This document shows positions 1 through 8,529 of a DNA stretch of 64,000 bases, in pieces. Below the pieces are notes generated by a model. It saw nothing but the letters and a program-made list of their open reading frames with translations, did not search any database and was not told the origin of the DNA. Each line of letters begins with the position of its first letter. The stretch's first letter is position 1. This DNA comes from JAKANT01 sp035502095 (GTDB lineage Bacteria; Pseudomonadota; Gammaproteobacteria; Burkholderiales; Burkholderiaceae_F), in assembly GCA_035502095.1 (NCBI GenBank), contig DATJUX010000018.1:13384-77383 (forward strand), in the 5' to 3' direction. The translations under genes and the position numbers were made by a program.

Positions 1-308
1 TTGATCGAGACCTTGTCGGCGCCCGCGTTGAGCAGGCGCCGGACGTCCTCGACGTGCCGCACGCCGCCGCCGACGGTGAGTGGAATGAATACCTGATCGG
101 CCACGCTCTCGATGACGTGCAGCAGGATGTCGCGGGCGTCGGACGAAGCGGTGATGTCGAGAAAGGTCAGCTCGTCGGCGCCCTGCTCGTCATAGCGGCG
201 CGCGATTTCGACCGGGTCGCCTGCGTCACGCAGCGCGACGAAGTTCACCCCCTTCACGACCCGGCCGTCCGTGACGTCGAGGCAAGGGATAATGCGTTTG
301 GCCAGCAT
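1..308 (-). CDS. hisF: Imidazole glycerol phosphate synthase, cyclase subunit HisF (5' part only)
   Basis: N-terminal 102 residues of HisF, which with HisH turns PRFAR plus glutamine-derived ammonia into IGP and AICAR in the cytoplasm. The translation opens with the family signature MLAKRIIPCLDV, including the catalytic Asp11, and continues through the DITASS segment and a GGGV strand of the beta/alpha barrel. The ATG at 308 is fixed by this universally conserved N-terminus. The rest of the gene lies beyond the left edge. It is separated from hisA by a plus-strand gene whose start codon is only 5 nt away, so hisF must be read either from a transcript running antisense through that gene or from an unseen promoter inside it. 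Confidence 0.95.
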   Translation of the reverse strand, partial: MLAKRIIPCLDVTDGRVVKGVNFVALRDAGDPVEIARRYDEQGADELTFLDITASSDARDILLHVIESVADQVFIPLTVGGGVRHVEDVRRLLNAGADKVSI

Positions 309-313
309 CGCCG

Positions 314-1813
314 ATGGGTCTCTTGACGCTACAGCGCAAGCATAGCCGCAGCTACCAGCGCGCCTCCGGAGGTAGGAGCGGCCGCGGTCGGCGCCGCCGT
401 TGGCTTGGGATCGGCTTCAGCGTTCTGCTGCTTCTGCTTGGGGCGGTGGCCGCCGCGCAGGTACTCGAAGGCGTCGGCGTCGCGCCGCGGCTGGTCGGGC
501 AATACGTCGATCGGCGGGCGTCGGGTCACGCGGCGTGGATCGAAACGATCGGCCGCCTCACCAATCGCGTCATGCAAGCGGTCGACCGTGGCGAGACGTT
601 GCCCCGTCTTGACCTCCCCGACTGGGCCGGTGCGCGCGCCGAGGCGCCCGCCGGCCCGCCCGGCGCAACCACTTCGGTCCGCCGGCCCGAGCAGTTGCAC
701 GCGGCGATGGCCGCCGCGCGACCCGGCGACGTGATCGTGCTCGCACCCGGCATCTATCGCTTCGCCGGCACGGCACTCGAGACCCCGAGGGGCGGTACCG
801 AGGCGCAGCCGATCACGGTGCGCGCGGATACGTTCGGCAGCGTCACGCTCGAGTTCGATCTCGTCGAGGGCTTCCTGGTCACCACCCCGTTCTGGCGCTT
901 CGAGAACCTGGTCGTGCGCGGCGTGTGCGCGAGACACATCGATTGCGAGCACGCGTTTCACGTGGTCGGCGAGGCCCATCATGTCGTGATCCAGAACAAC
1001 CTGGTGAGCGACTTCAACGCGCACGTGAAGATCAACGGACGCGACGGGCGGTTCCCGGACCACGGGCGGATCGCCCGCAACACGCTCGTCAACGGCGCGC
1101 CCCGTCGCACCGTCACGCCGGTGACGCCGATCGATCTCGTCGCCGCCAGCAACTGGACGATCGAAGCCAACCTGATCGCCGATTTCGTCAAGGCGAACGG
1201 CGACTTCACCAGCTACGGCGCCTTCGCCAAAGGTGCCGGGCACGGCAACCAGTTCCTGCGCAACGTGGTCATCTGCGAGCGTCGCCTGCGCGGAGCCCCG
1301 GGCCGCCGCATTGGCCTGTCGTTCGGCGGCGGGGGCAGCCAACCGGAGGCGTGCCGCGATCGCAAATGCGTGGTCGAACACGACGATGGCTTGATGGCGG
1401 ACAACCTGATCGCGTCGTGCTCGGACGAAGGCGTCTACGTCAAGCAGTCACCGCGCTCGCGCCTGGAGCACAACACGGTGCTCGACACCGCGGGGGTGTA
1501 CGTCAGGTATCCGGAAAGCAGCGCCACGGTCACGGCCAACCTCGTCGACGGTGCGATTCGCGCGCGCGAGGGAGCGCTGTTGTACGAGCAGGACAATGCC
1601 AGCACGCCGCTCTGGTCGATCTACCTCGGGTGGCACCCGCTGCGCAAGGCGTTCGCCGACGCCGATGCGCTTGACCTGCAGTTCCGCCACCCGCTACCGC
1701 GCGTGAAGGAACTCCGGTCCGGGCGCGACCTGTGCGGTGCGACGACGCCGGACCCGGCGCTCGTCGGGGCGTTCGAGGATTTTGCCGTCTGCCTGCGCGA
1801 CGCAGTGCGCTAG
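314..1813 (+). CDS. Membrane-anchored right-handed parallel beta-helix protein
   Basis: A 499-residue protein with an Arg-rich cytoplasmic start (about residues 19-29, ending RRRR), one hydrophobic helix at about 31-49 and a large periplasmic part. From about residue 124 it has pectin-lyase-like features: GDVIVLAPGIY at 138-148, then repeated strands with Asn-rich turns such as IQNNLV, IARNTLV, IEANLI, MADNLI and LEHNTVL. This resembles the parallel beta-helix of polysaccharide lyases (PL6/chondroitinase-B type), but I cannot point to a catalytic site. Cysteines at 205, 211, 321, 347, 352 and 369 could form disulfides. It is the only plus-strand gene in the his cluster. The ATG has no clear ribosome-binding site, and a TTG 9 nt downstream is an alternative start. 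Substrate and function are unknown. Confidence 0.8.
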   Translation: MGLLTLQRKHSRSYQRASGGRSGRGRRRRWLGIGFSVLLLLLGAVAAAQVLEGVGVAPRLVGQYVDRRASGHAAWIETIGRLTNRVMQAVDRGETLPRLDLPDWAGARAEAPAGPPGATTSVRRPEQLHAAMAAARPGDVIVLAPGIYRFAGTALETPRGGTEAQPITVRADTFGSVTLEFDLVEGFLVTTPFWRFENLVVRGVCARHIDCEHAFHVVGEAHHVVIQNNLVSDFNAHVKINGRDGRFPDHGRIARNTLVNGAPRRTVTPVTPIDLVAASNWTIEANLIADFVKANGDFTSYGAFAKGAGHGNQFLRNVVICERRLRGAPGRRIGLSFGGGGSQPEACRDRKCVVEHDDGLMADNLIASCSDEGVYVKQSPRSRLEHNTVLDTAGVYVRYPESSATVTANLVDGAIRAREGALLYEQDNASTPLWSIYLGWHPLRKAFADADALDLQFRHPLPRVKELRSGRDLCGATTPDPALVGAFEDFAVCLRDAVR

Positions 1814-1824
1814 AGGCCGCCCGA

Positions 1825-2568
1825 TCAGCTCTCGGAGAGTTCGTCCGCGCGGCTCTGCGCGACCTTGAAGTCCAGCGTGCCTTCGTAGAGCGCGCGGCCC
1901 AGAACGACAGCCTCGATGCCGTCGTCGGCCGCCGCGCACAGCTGCTCGATGTCGGCGACGTTCGCAACCCCGCCGCTGGCGATCACCGGAATCTTGACCG
2001 CGCGCGCCAGACCCGCGGTTGCCTCGATATTGACCCCGGTCAGCATGCCGTCGCGGCCGATGTCGGTGTAAAGAATCGCGTCGACCCCGTAATCCTCGAA
2101 CTTCTTCGCCAGGTCGACCACGTCGTGCCCGGTGAGCTTGCTCCATCCGTCCGTCGCGACCTTGCCATCCTTGGCGTCGAGGGCAACGATGACATGACCG
2201 CCGAACGCGCTGCAGGCATCGTGCAGGAACCCGGGATTCTTCACTGCCGCGGTGCCGATGACGACAAAACTCACCCCGCCGTCGATGTAGCGCTCGATCG
2301 TGTCCAGGTCACGCAGGCCGCCGCCAAGCTGGATCGGAACGTCGTTGCCCACGGTGGCGATGATCTTGCGCACCACCGCCTCGTTGACCGGGCGCCCGGT
2401 CCGGGCTGCGTTGAGGTCGACGATATGCAGCCGGCGCGCGCCCTGCTCGACCCAATGACGCGCCATCCCCACGGGGTCCTCGGAGAACACGGTCGCGCTC
2501 TTCATGTCGCCCTGGCGCAGGCGTACGCAGCGGCCGTCCTTGACGTCGATGGCAGGGATCAGAAGCAT
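1825..2568 (-). CDS. hisA: Phosphoribosyl-formimino-AICAR-phosphate isomerase HisA
   Basis: Fourth enzyme of histidine synthesis: Amadori isomerisation of ProFAR to PRFAR in the cytoplasm. It has 247 residues, the normal family length. It begins MLLIPAIDVKDG with the catalytic Asp8. The second catalytic Asp is at 131 in the ALDAKDG strand, and the phosphate-binding loops LGGGLR and ASGGV are present. It follows hisH in the same direction. Downstream on this strand comes the antisense of the beta-helix gene and only then hisF, which breaks the usual hisA-hisF adjacency. Confidence 0.97.
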   Translation of the reverse strand: MLLIPAIDVKDGRCVRLRQGDMKSATVFSEDPVGMARHWVEQGARRLHIVDLNAARTGRPVNEAVVRKIIATVGNDVPIQLGGGLRDLDTIERYIDGGVSFVVIGTAAVKNPGFLHDACSAFGGHVIVALDAKDGKVATDGWSKLTGHDVVDLAKKFEDYGVDAILYTDIGRDGMLTGVNIEATAGLARAVKIPVIASGGVANVADIEQLCAAADDGIEAVVLGRALYEGTLDFKVAQSRADELSES

Positions 2569-2676
2569 GGGGGGCTTAGTGCACCGCCAGGCAAGATCGG
2601 AATCGAGATTGTCGTGGGAGGGACGAGGAAGGAGAACCCAGTCGGCGCCGTCCGGGCCCGATTCGCCGAGGAATCG

Positions 2677-3330
2677 TCAGGGACGCCAGCGCGTGAAGTT
2701 TTCGTAGATTCGCAGTCCTGCTGCGGCGCTCTTTTCCGGGTGAAACTGGGTTGCAAAAATGTTATCCCGCGCGACCACGCAGGTAAAGATGCCGCCGTAA
2801 TCCGCCTCCCCGGCGATCACCTCCGGATCCCGCGGCGCGACGTAATAGCTGTGTACGAAGTAGAACCAGCTGTGGTCGTCGATGCCGTGCCACAGCGGGT
2901 GCGGCCGCGCCTGGCGCACGCGGTTCCAGCCCATGTGAGGCACCTTGAGCCGCCTTCCGTCCGCTTGCAGCAGCTCGGCGTCGCGAAATCGCACCACAGT
3001 GCCCGAGAACACGCCAAGTCCCGGCGTTTGTGTCAGCGGCGGCTGCGCTTCCTCGGAAAGATCGAACAGCATCTGCTCGCCGATGCAGACCGCAAGCAGC
3101 GGCTTTTCGCGCGCGGCCCGGACGACCACTTCCTCCAACCCTGCCTGGCGGAGGTAGCGCATGCAGTCCGGCATCGCACCCTGGCCGGGAAACACCACCC
3201 GATCCGCGGCCGCAATCTCGGCCGGGTCTGAGCTGATGCGCACCCGGGCCGTGGGCGCCACGTGTTCGACCGCCTTGGCGACCGAGCGCAGGTTGCCCAT
3301 CCCGTAGTCGACGATCGCAATCGAGCCCAA
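2677..3330 (-). CDS. hisH: Imidazole glycerol phosphate synthase, glutaminase subunit HisH
   Basis: Class I glutamine amidotransferase that supplies ammonia to HisF. The frame shows an N-terminal IAIVDYGMGNL, a nucleophile Cys at about 82 in VCIGEQ, the PGQGAM loop, and the His197/Glu199 pair in QFHPEK. The frame stays open upstream to 3486, but that stretch overlaps hisB and is not HisH-like. The first sensible start is the TTG at 3330, giving 217 residues, about the family length. A CTG 9 nt further upstream is less likely. No strong Shine-Dalgarno sequence is visible, so translation is probably coupled to hisB, which ends at 3365. Confidence 0.93.
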   Translation of the reverse strand: MGSIAIVDYGMGNLRSVAKAVEHVAPTARVRISSDPAEIAAADRVVFPGQGAMPDCMRYLRQAGLEEVVVRAAREKPLLAVCIGEQMLFDLSEEAQPPLTQTPGLGVFSGTVVRFRDAELLQADGRRLKVPHMGWNRVRQARPHPLWHGIDDHSWFYFVHSYYVAPRDPEVIAGEADYGGIFTCVVARDNIFATQFHPEKSAAAGLRIYENFTRWRP

Positions 3331-3364
3331 GGCCGCCAGCTTGTCGGGTCGGTGCCGTAGCGGG

Positions 3365-3958
3365 TTAAAGGGTGCCCTTGGTGCTCGGCACAACGCCGGC
3401 GGCACGCGGATCCGCCTCGAGCGCAAAGCGCAACGCGCGGGCGAATGCCTTGAACACCGTTTCACACTGGTGGTGGGCGTTCTCACCGCGCAGGTTGTCG
3501 ATGTGAAGCGTGACGAGTGCGTGGTTGACGAAGCCCTGGAAAAACTCGTGCGCCAGGTCCACGTCGAACTCGCCGATGCGCGCGCGCGTGAACGGCACGT
3601 TCCACTCCAGTCCAGGGCGGCCGGAGAAGTCGACCACGACGCGCGACAGCGCCTCGTCGAGCGGCACGTAGGCGTGCCCGTAGCGACGGATGCCCTTGCG
3701 GTCGCCGAGCGCGCGCGCCACGGCCTGTCCGAGCGTGATGCCGACGTCCTCGACGGTATGGTGCGCGTCGATGTGCAGGTCGCCCTTCGCCTCGACGGTG
3801 AGATCGATCGATCCGTGCCGCGCGATCTGGTCGAGCATGTGGTCGAAGAACCCGATTCCGGTCGCGAGCTGGCTGCGACCGGTCCCGTCGAGGTTGACCG
3901 CTACGCGGATCTTGGTTTCGGTCGTATTGCGAACGACTTCCGCGCTGCGCGGATTCAT
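3365..3958 (-). CDS. hisB: Imidazoleglycerol-phosphate dehydratase HisB (monofunctional)
   Basis: Dehydrates IGP to imidazole acetol phosphate. It has 197 residues, the short monofunctional form without the histidinol phosphatase domain seen in enterobacteria. The metal-binding histidine motifs are present: GFFDHMLDQIARH at 36-48, DAHHTVED at 64-71, and the late NAHHQCE at about 160-166. The ATG at 3958 overlaps the hisC stop in an ATGA arrangement, which settles the start against the longer open frame reaching 4351. Confidence 0.97.
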   Translation of the reverse strand: MNPRSAEVVRNTTETKIRVAVNLDGTGRSQLATGIGFFDHMLDQIARHGSIDLTVEAKGDLHIDAHHTVEDVGITLGQAVARALGDRKGIRRYGHAYVPLDEALSRVVVDFSGRPGLEWNVPFTRARIGEFDVDLAHEFFQGFVNHALVTLHIDNLRGENAHHQCETVFKAFARALRFALEADPRAAGVVPSTKGTL

Positions 3959-5049
3959 GGCGTTTCCCCGAGACTCGCTTCGAGCGCCGCGAGAAAGGCG
4001 TCGTTTTCCGCCGCGGTTCCGACGGTCGTGCGCAGGCAGCCTGCGAGCAGCACGTGCATGCGCGAAACGTTCTTGATGAGTATGCCGCGCGCTCTCAGCC
4101 CGGCAAATGTCCGGTCGGCGTCCGCCACGCGCAGGAGGATGAAGTTCGCGGCGGAGTCGAACGCCGTGACGCCGGGCATGGCGCGCAACGCCTGCAGGAC
4201 GCGGCTTCTTTCCTGGCGGATCAGTGCGGCCTGCCGGTCCAGCTCGGCGAGGTGATCCAGCATCAAGTCGACGGCAGCCAGGGTCAGCACGTTGACGTTG
4301 TAGGGTGGGCGGACCTTGTCGAATTCCGCGATCCAGGCCGGGTGCGCACAAAGATATCCGAGGCGAACCCCGGCCAAGCCGAGCTTGGACAGGGTCCGCA
4401 GGACGAGCATGTTCGGGTGTGCCGGCAGCGAAGGCAGCCAGGTGTCCTGGGCGAACGGCAGGTAAGCCTCGTCGACGACGACCAGGCCGGGCGCTGCCGC
4501 AAGCACCGCCTCGATCGCCGCCCGTTCGAACAGGTTGCCGGTCGGGTTGTTGGGGTGCGCGAGGAAGATCACGGCCGGGCGATGCTCGGCGATGGCGGCG
4601 AGCATCGCCGCGCGGTCGAGCGCAAAGTCCGGGCGCAGCGGCACGCCGACGAAGTGGCAGCCGTCGAACTGCGCGCTCATCTCGTACATGACGAAACCGG
4701 GCCAGGGCGCGAGCACGACCGAGCCAGGACGCGCGCAGGCCTGGATCACCAGGTGAATCAATTCGTCCGAGCCGTTGCCGAGCATCAGGTGCCAGCCCGC
4801 TGGAAGTCCGATGGCGCTGGAGAGCTTGGCCTTCAGGGCAGCGGGATCAACGGGCGGGTACCGGTTCAGCGCCACCTCGGCCAGGCGCTGGCCGAGCGCC
4901 TGCGCGAGCGACGCGGACAGCCGATACGGGTTCTCCATCGCATCCAGCTTGATCAGGCCGGTCGCGTCGGCAACGTGGTAGGCACGCAGCGCGCGAATCT
5001 CGGGTCGGATCGGCGAAAGGTCGGGCGCGCCGGGCGCGTCGTCGTTCAT
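3955..5049 (-). CDS. hisC: Histidinol-phosphate aminotransferase HisC
   Basis: PLP-dependent fold type I aminotransferase that converts imidazole acetol phosphate to histidinol phosphate. It has 364 residues. The PLP lysine is Lys222 in TLSKLGLAGVRLGY. The cofactor-ring Asp193 lies in VVDEAY, and the HPNNPTG loop spans about 165-171. It is translationally coupled on both sides: its start overlaps the end of hisD by 4 nt and its stop overlaps the hisB start by 4 nt. Confidence 0.97.
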   Translation of the reverse strand: MNDDAPGAPDLSPIRPEIRALRAYHVADATGLIKLDAMENPYRLSASLAQALGQRLAEVALNRYPPVDPAALKAKLSSAIGLPAGWHLMLGNGSDELIHLVIQACARPGSVVLAPWPGFVMYEMSAQFDGCHFVGVPLRPDFALDRAAMLAAIAEHRPAVIFLAHPNNPTGNLFERAAIEAVLAAAPGLVVVDEAYLPFAQDTWLPSLPAHPNMLVLRTLSKLGLAGVRLGYLCAHPAWIAEFDKVRPPYNVNVLTLAAVDLMLDHLAELDRQAALIRQERSRVLQALRAMPGVTAFDSAANFILLRVADADRTFAGLRARGILIKNVSRMHVLLAGCLRTTVGTAAENDAFLAALEASLGETP

Positions 5050-6374
5050 CCGTCCCTCTCGTCGCCCTGCGCGCGCAGTTCGGCGCTGCGCGCGTGTGCT
5101 TCCAGCCGCTCGCCACGCGCCAGGGTCGCCGCGATTGGAGCGAGCCTGCGCGCTCCGGCCGCCGAAATGTCGATGACGTTGGAGCGCTTGACGAAGTCGT
5201 ATACCCCGAGTGGCGAGGCAAAACGAGCTGTGCGCACGGTCGGCAGCACGTGGTTCGGCCCGGCGCAGTAGTCGCCGAGCGCCTCGGAGGAGTAGTGGCC
5301 GACGAAGATCGCCCCGGCATGGCGGATCAGCGGCAGGACCTTCTCGGCGTCACGCGTGACGATCTCCATGTGCTCGGGAGCGGCGCGATTGACGAGTTCG
5401 GCCGCCTCGCGCAGGTCGCGCGTCGTGATCACGGCGCCCCGCCGCGCAAAGGAGGCGGCAATGATCTCGCGCCGCGGCTGCGCCGGCAGCAGGCGATCGA
5501 TCGATGCGGACACGGCGTCGGCTAGCGTGGCGTCCGGCGTGAGCAGGATCGCTTGCGCAAGTTCGTCGTGTTCGGCTTGGGAGAAGAGATCCATCGCCAC
5601 CCAGTCGGGATCGGCGCTCTCGTCGGCAATGACCCAGATCTCGGTCGGCCCGGCGATCATGTCGATGCCGACGGTTCCGAACACCCGGCGTTTGGCGCTC
5701 GCGACATACGCATTGCCGGGACCGACGATCTTGTCGACCGGCGCGATCGTCTCCGTCCCGTAAGCCAGGGCGCCGATCGCTTGCGCACCACCCAGTGCGT
5801 ACGCGCGGGTGACGCCGCCGAGGGAAGCGGCGGCCAGGACGAGCGGATTGCGCTCGCCGTTCGGTGTCGGCACGACCAGCACCAGATCGCGCACTCCGGC
5901 GACCCGGGCAGGCAGCGCATTCATCAGCACCGACGAGGGATAGGCCGCCTTGCCGCCGGGGACGTACAGGCCGACGCGGTCGAGCGCGACGATGCGTTGC
6001 CCGGTCCGCGTCCCGTCCGGCTCGGTATCGATCCAGTCGCCGGCGCGGAGCAGGTCGAACTGTCTTTGGTGGAATGCGCGGATCCGCTCGGCGGCCGCAA
6101 CGAGCGCCGACTTCTGCTCGTCCGGCAGCGCATCCAGCGCGGCGCGCATCTGTTCGGCGGTGATTTCGAGTTCCGCGACCTTGCTCACGCGCAGATGATC
6201 GAAGCGCGCCGTGTACTCGACGAGCGCCGCGTCGCCGCGCGCGCGCACGTCGGAAAGGATCGCTTCGACGGCCTGCTCGATGGCTGGATCGGTTGCCGCC
6301 TCGATCGCATTCAGCTGCGCGAACACGCGTTCGAAATCGGCGGCCCGCGTATCGAGACGACGGATCGCGATCAT
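5046..6374 (-). CDS. hisD: Histidinol dehydrogenase HisD
   Basis: Zinc- and NAD-dependent enzyme that oxidises L-histidinol to L-histidine in two steps. From the ATG at 6374 it has 442 residues. It carries MIAGPTEIWVIAD, the metal-site region SQAEHDELAQ, the catalytic Glu-His in PEHMEIV, and the signature around YCAGPNHVLPT. The start overlaps the hisG stop in ATGA form, so the longer open frame upstream (to 6731, inside hisG) is rejected. Confidence 0.97.
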   Translation of the reverse strand: MIAIRRLDTRAADFERVFAQLNAIEAATDPAIEQAVEAILSDVRARGDAALVEYTARFDHLRVSKVAELEITAEQMRAALDALPDEQKSALVAAAERIRAFHQRQFDLLRAGDWIDTEPDGTRTGQRIVALDRVGLYVPGGKAAYPSSVLMNALPARVAGVRDLVLVVPTPNGERNPLVLAAASLGGVTRAYALGGAQAIGALAYGTETIAPVDKIVGPGNAYVASAKRRVFGTVGIDMIAGPTEIWVIADESADPDWVAMDLFSQAEHDELAQAILLTPDATLADAVSASIDRLLPAQPRREIIAASFARRGAVITTRDLREAAELVNRAAPEHMEIVTRDAEKVLPLIRHAGAIFVGHYSSEALGDYCAGPNHVLPTVRTARFASPLGVYDFVKRSNVIDISAAGARRLAPIAATLARGERLEAHARSAELRAQGDERDG

Positions 6375-7027
6375 GCCATCGCTCCGACTGCCGCTTCGAG
6401 CTTGGCGATGAGCGGCATCAGTTCGCGCCGTTTGAGCTTGAGCGCCGCGCTGTTGACGATCAGGCGCGAGGAGATGGCGACGATTTCTTCGACCTCGACC
6501 AAGCGGTTCGCGCGCAAGGTGCTGCCGGTCGAAACCAGGTCGACGATGGCGTCGGCGAGGCCCGCCAGCGGCGCGAGTTCCATCGAGCCGTAAAGCTTGA
6601 TCAGATCCACGTGCACGCCCTTGGCGGCGAAGAATTCGCGGGCACAGGCGACGTACTTGGTCGCAACGCGCAACCGCGCGCCGCGCCGCACCGCATTGGC
6701 GTAATCGAAGCCGTCCGGAACCGCGACGCACAAGCGACAGCGTCCGACGCCGAGATCGAGCGGTTGCGCAAGGCCCACGTCACCCCACTGCGCGCCATGC
6801 TCGAGAAGGACGTCCTTGCCGGCCACCCCGGCCTCGGCAGCGCCGTATTGCACGTAGGTCGGCACGTCCGCGGCACGCACCACGACCAGACGGACCCCCG
6901 GATCGGAGGTCGCGACGATCAGCTTGCGCGAGCGCTCGGGGTCCTCGGAGGGAGTGATGCCCGCGCGCGCCAACAGCGGTGCGGTCTCCTCGAAGATGCG
7001 TCCCTTGGAAAGCGCCAGCGTGATCAT
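6371..7027 (-). CDS. hisG: ATP phosphoribosyltransferase HisG, short form
   Basis: First and committed step of histidine synthesis, joining ATP and PRPP. It has 218 residues, beginning MITLALSKGRIFEE and with the PRPP-binding segment DAIVDLVSTGSTLRAN near the C-terminus. It lacks the roughly 80-residue C-terminal regulatory domain of the long form, so it belongs to the HisG-S class, which in characterised bacteria needs the regulatory partner HisZ. No hisZ lies in this window. It follows murA by 64 nt, a gap holding a GC-rich perfect 8-bp hairpin at 7070-7088 without a T run, so co-transcription with murA is likely. Confidence 0.97.
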   Translation of the reverse strand: MITLALSKGRIFEETAPLLARAGITPSEDPERSRKLIVATSDPGVRLVVVRAADVPTYVQYGAAEAGVAGKDVLLEHGAQWGDVGLAQPLDLGVGRCRLCVAVPDGFDYANAVRRGARLRVATKYVACAREFFAAKGVHVDLIKLYGSMELAPLAGLADAIVDLVSTGSTLRANRLVEVEEIVAISSRLIVNSAALKLKRRELMPLIAKLEAAVGAMA

Positions 7028-7069
7028 GGATCGTGGTCTTGTCGTCAGCGTGAGCAGCGCGTGCGGATC

Positions 7070-7088
7070 GTGCCGGCGCCGCCGGCAC
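7070..7088 (-). repeat. GC-rich hairpin between murA and hisG
   Basis: Perfect 8-bp inverted repeat (GTGCCGGC) with a 3-nt loop in the 64-nt murA-hisG gap. There is no T-rich tail on either strand, so it is not a standard intrinsic terminator. It may slow polymerase or protect a processed 3' end. Confidence 0.45.
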
Positions 7089-7091
7089 GGG

Positions 7092-8417
7092 TCACTTCAC
7101 GCGCGTGATCGCGGCACCGAGCGCAGCGAGCCGTTGCTCCATTTTCTCGTAGCCGCGGTCGAGATGGTAAATGCGGTCGACCGTCGTCTCGCCTTCTGCC
7201 ACCAGCCCTGCGATGACGAGGCTCGCCGAAGCGCGCAGGTCGGTCGCCATCACGGTGGCTGCGGAGAGCTTGGGCACGCCCGTCACCATCGCCGTGTTCC
7301 CCTCGATATCGACGTGCGCGCCGAGACGCTGCAACTCGACGGCATGCATGAAACGGTTCTCGAAGATCGTCTCGGTGATGCGGCCGACCCCATCGGCGAT
7401 CGCGTCCAGTGCCATGAACTGGGCCTGCATGTCGGTCGGGAAAGCCGGATGCGGCGCCGTGCGCAGGCTTACCGCGCGGGCTCGCCGGCCCGCACGGACG
7501 CGGATCGCGTCCGGTCCCGTATCGACCGTGCTGCCCGACTCGCGCAACTTGTCGATCACCGCATCGAGCGTCGCGGCCCGGGTCCCGTTCAGGCGCACGT
7601 CGGCGTCGCCGAACAGCCCGGTCGCTGCGGCGGCCACCAGGAAGGTGCCGGTCTCGATCCGATCCGGCAGTACACGATGGGCCGCGCCGCCCAGGCGGGC
7701 GACCCCGTCGATCGTGATGCGATCGGTGCCGGCACCGCTGATGCGCGCGCCCATTGCATTCAAACACATGGCCAGGTCGACGACTTCGGGCTCGCGCGCC
7801 GCGTTTTCGATCACCGTTTCGCCTTCGGCGAGTGCCGCGGCCATCAGCAGGTTTTCGGTGCCGGTCACCGTCACCATGTCGGTGATGATGCGCGTGCCAC
7901 GCAGGCGCCGCGCCTCGGCGACGATGTAGCCCTGCTCGATGCGGATCGTCGCACCGAGCAATTCGAGACCCTTGATGTGCTGGTCCACCGGCCGCGCGCC
8001 GATCGCGCAGCCGCCGGGCAGGGAAACCCGCGCCCGGCCGAAGCGCGCGACCAGCGGGCCGAGCACGAGCACCGACGCGCGCATCGTCTTCACGAGCTCG
8101 TACGGCGCTTCGGTCGAGGCCACCCCGCTCGCGCGCAGTGCACAGCGTGCACCGCTGCGCTCGACCGCTACACCCATGCCGCGCAGGAGCCGCACCATGG
8201 TCGAGATGTCGGCGAGCTCGGGCACGTTGCTCACGACCAGTTCGTCGCTGGTGAGCAGCGACGCGGCGAGGATCGGCAGCGCGGCGTTTTTCGCGCCCGC
8301 AACGGCGATCTCGCCACGCAGGGGGGTTCCGCCACGGATCTTCAGCTTGTCCATCGGTACTGGTTCCGGTTGCCGCCCGCGGGCGACGACGAAGCGGATC
8401 GGTTGGGTGTCGGGCAT
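7092..8417 (-). CDS. murA: UDP-N-acetylglucosamine 1-carboxyvinyltransferase MurA
   Basis: First committed step of peptidoglycan synthesis: enolpyruvyl transfer from PEP to UDP-GlcNAc. It shows KNAALPILAASLL near the N-terminus, the flexible loop with the fosfomycin-target Cys in LPGGCAIGARPVD, and the closing segment RIYHLDRGYEKMEQRL. Two starts are possible. The ATG at 8417 has a GAGG about 8 nt upstream and gives 441 residues. The internal ATG at 8354 (MDKLKIRGG) gives 420 residues and puts the catalytic cysteine at 116, almost the same as Cys115 of E. coli. The enzyme core is unaffected. It lies downstream of ibaG as in E. coli. Confidence 0.96.
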   Translation of the reverse strand: MPDTQPIRFVVARGRQPEPVPMDKLKIRGGTPLRGEIAVAGAKNAALPILAASLLTSDELVVSNVPELADISTMVRLLRGMGVAVERSGARCALRASGVASTEAPYELVKTMRASVLVLGPLVARFGRARVSLPGGCAIGARPVDQHIKGLELLGATIRIEQGYIVAEARRLRGTRIITDMVTVTGTENLLMAAALAEGETVIENAAREPEVVDLAMCLNAMGARISGAGTDRITIDGVARLGGAAHRVLPDRIETGTFLVAAAATGLFGDADVRLNGTRAATLDAVIDKLRESGSTVDTGPDAIRVRAGRRARAVSLRTAPHPAFPTDMQAQFMALDAIADGVGRITETIFENRFMHAVELQRLGAHVDIEGNTAMVTGVPKLSAATVMATDLRASASLVIAGLVAEGETTVDRIYHLDRGYEKMEQRLAALGAAITRVK

Positions 8418-8529
8418 GGTTCGGGCCTCGCAAAGGGGCCTGCGGGATGCAGGCCGCGAGTCCCGACGGTCGCAAGCGCGGCCGAACTCCGGGCGAAGCC
8501 AGGGTGAACGCAGCGTGAAGGACTGCCTC

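Noticed and set aside
82..90. Missing Met in the HisH nucleophile motif (CIGEQ rather than CxGMQ), given as residue numbers of HisH.
   Set aside because: Variation at this position is, as far as I recall, common in betaproteobacterial HisH, and the Cys-His-Glu triad is intact.
1732..3231. A 499-codon plus-strand frame running antisense over hisA and hisH.
   Set aside because: Both his genes are certain, and the frame has no family features.
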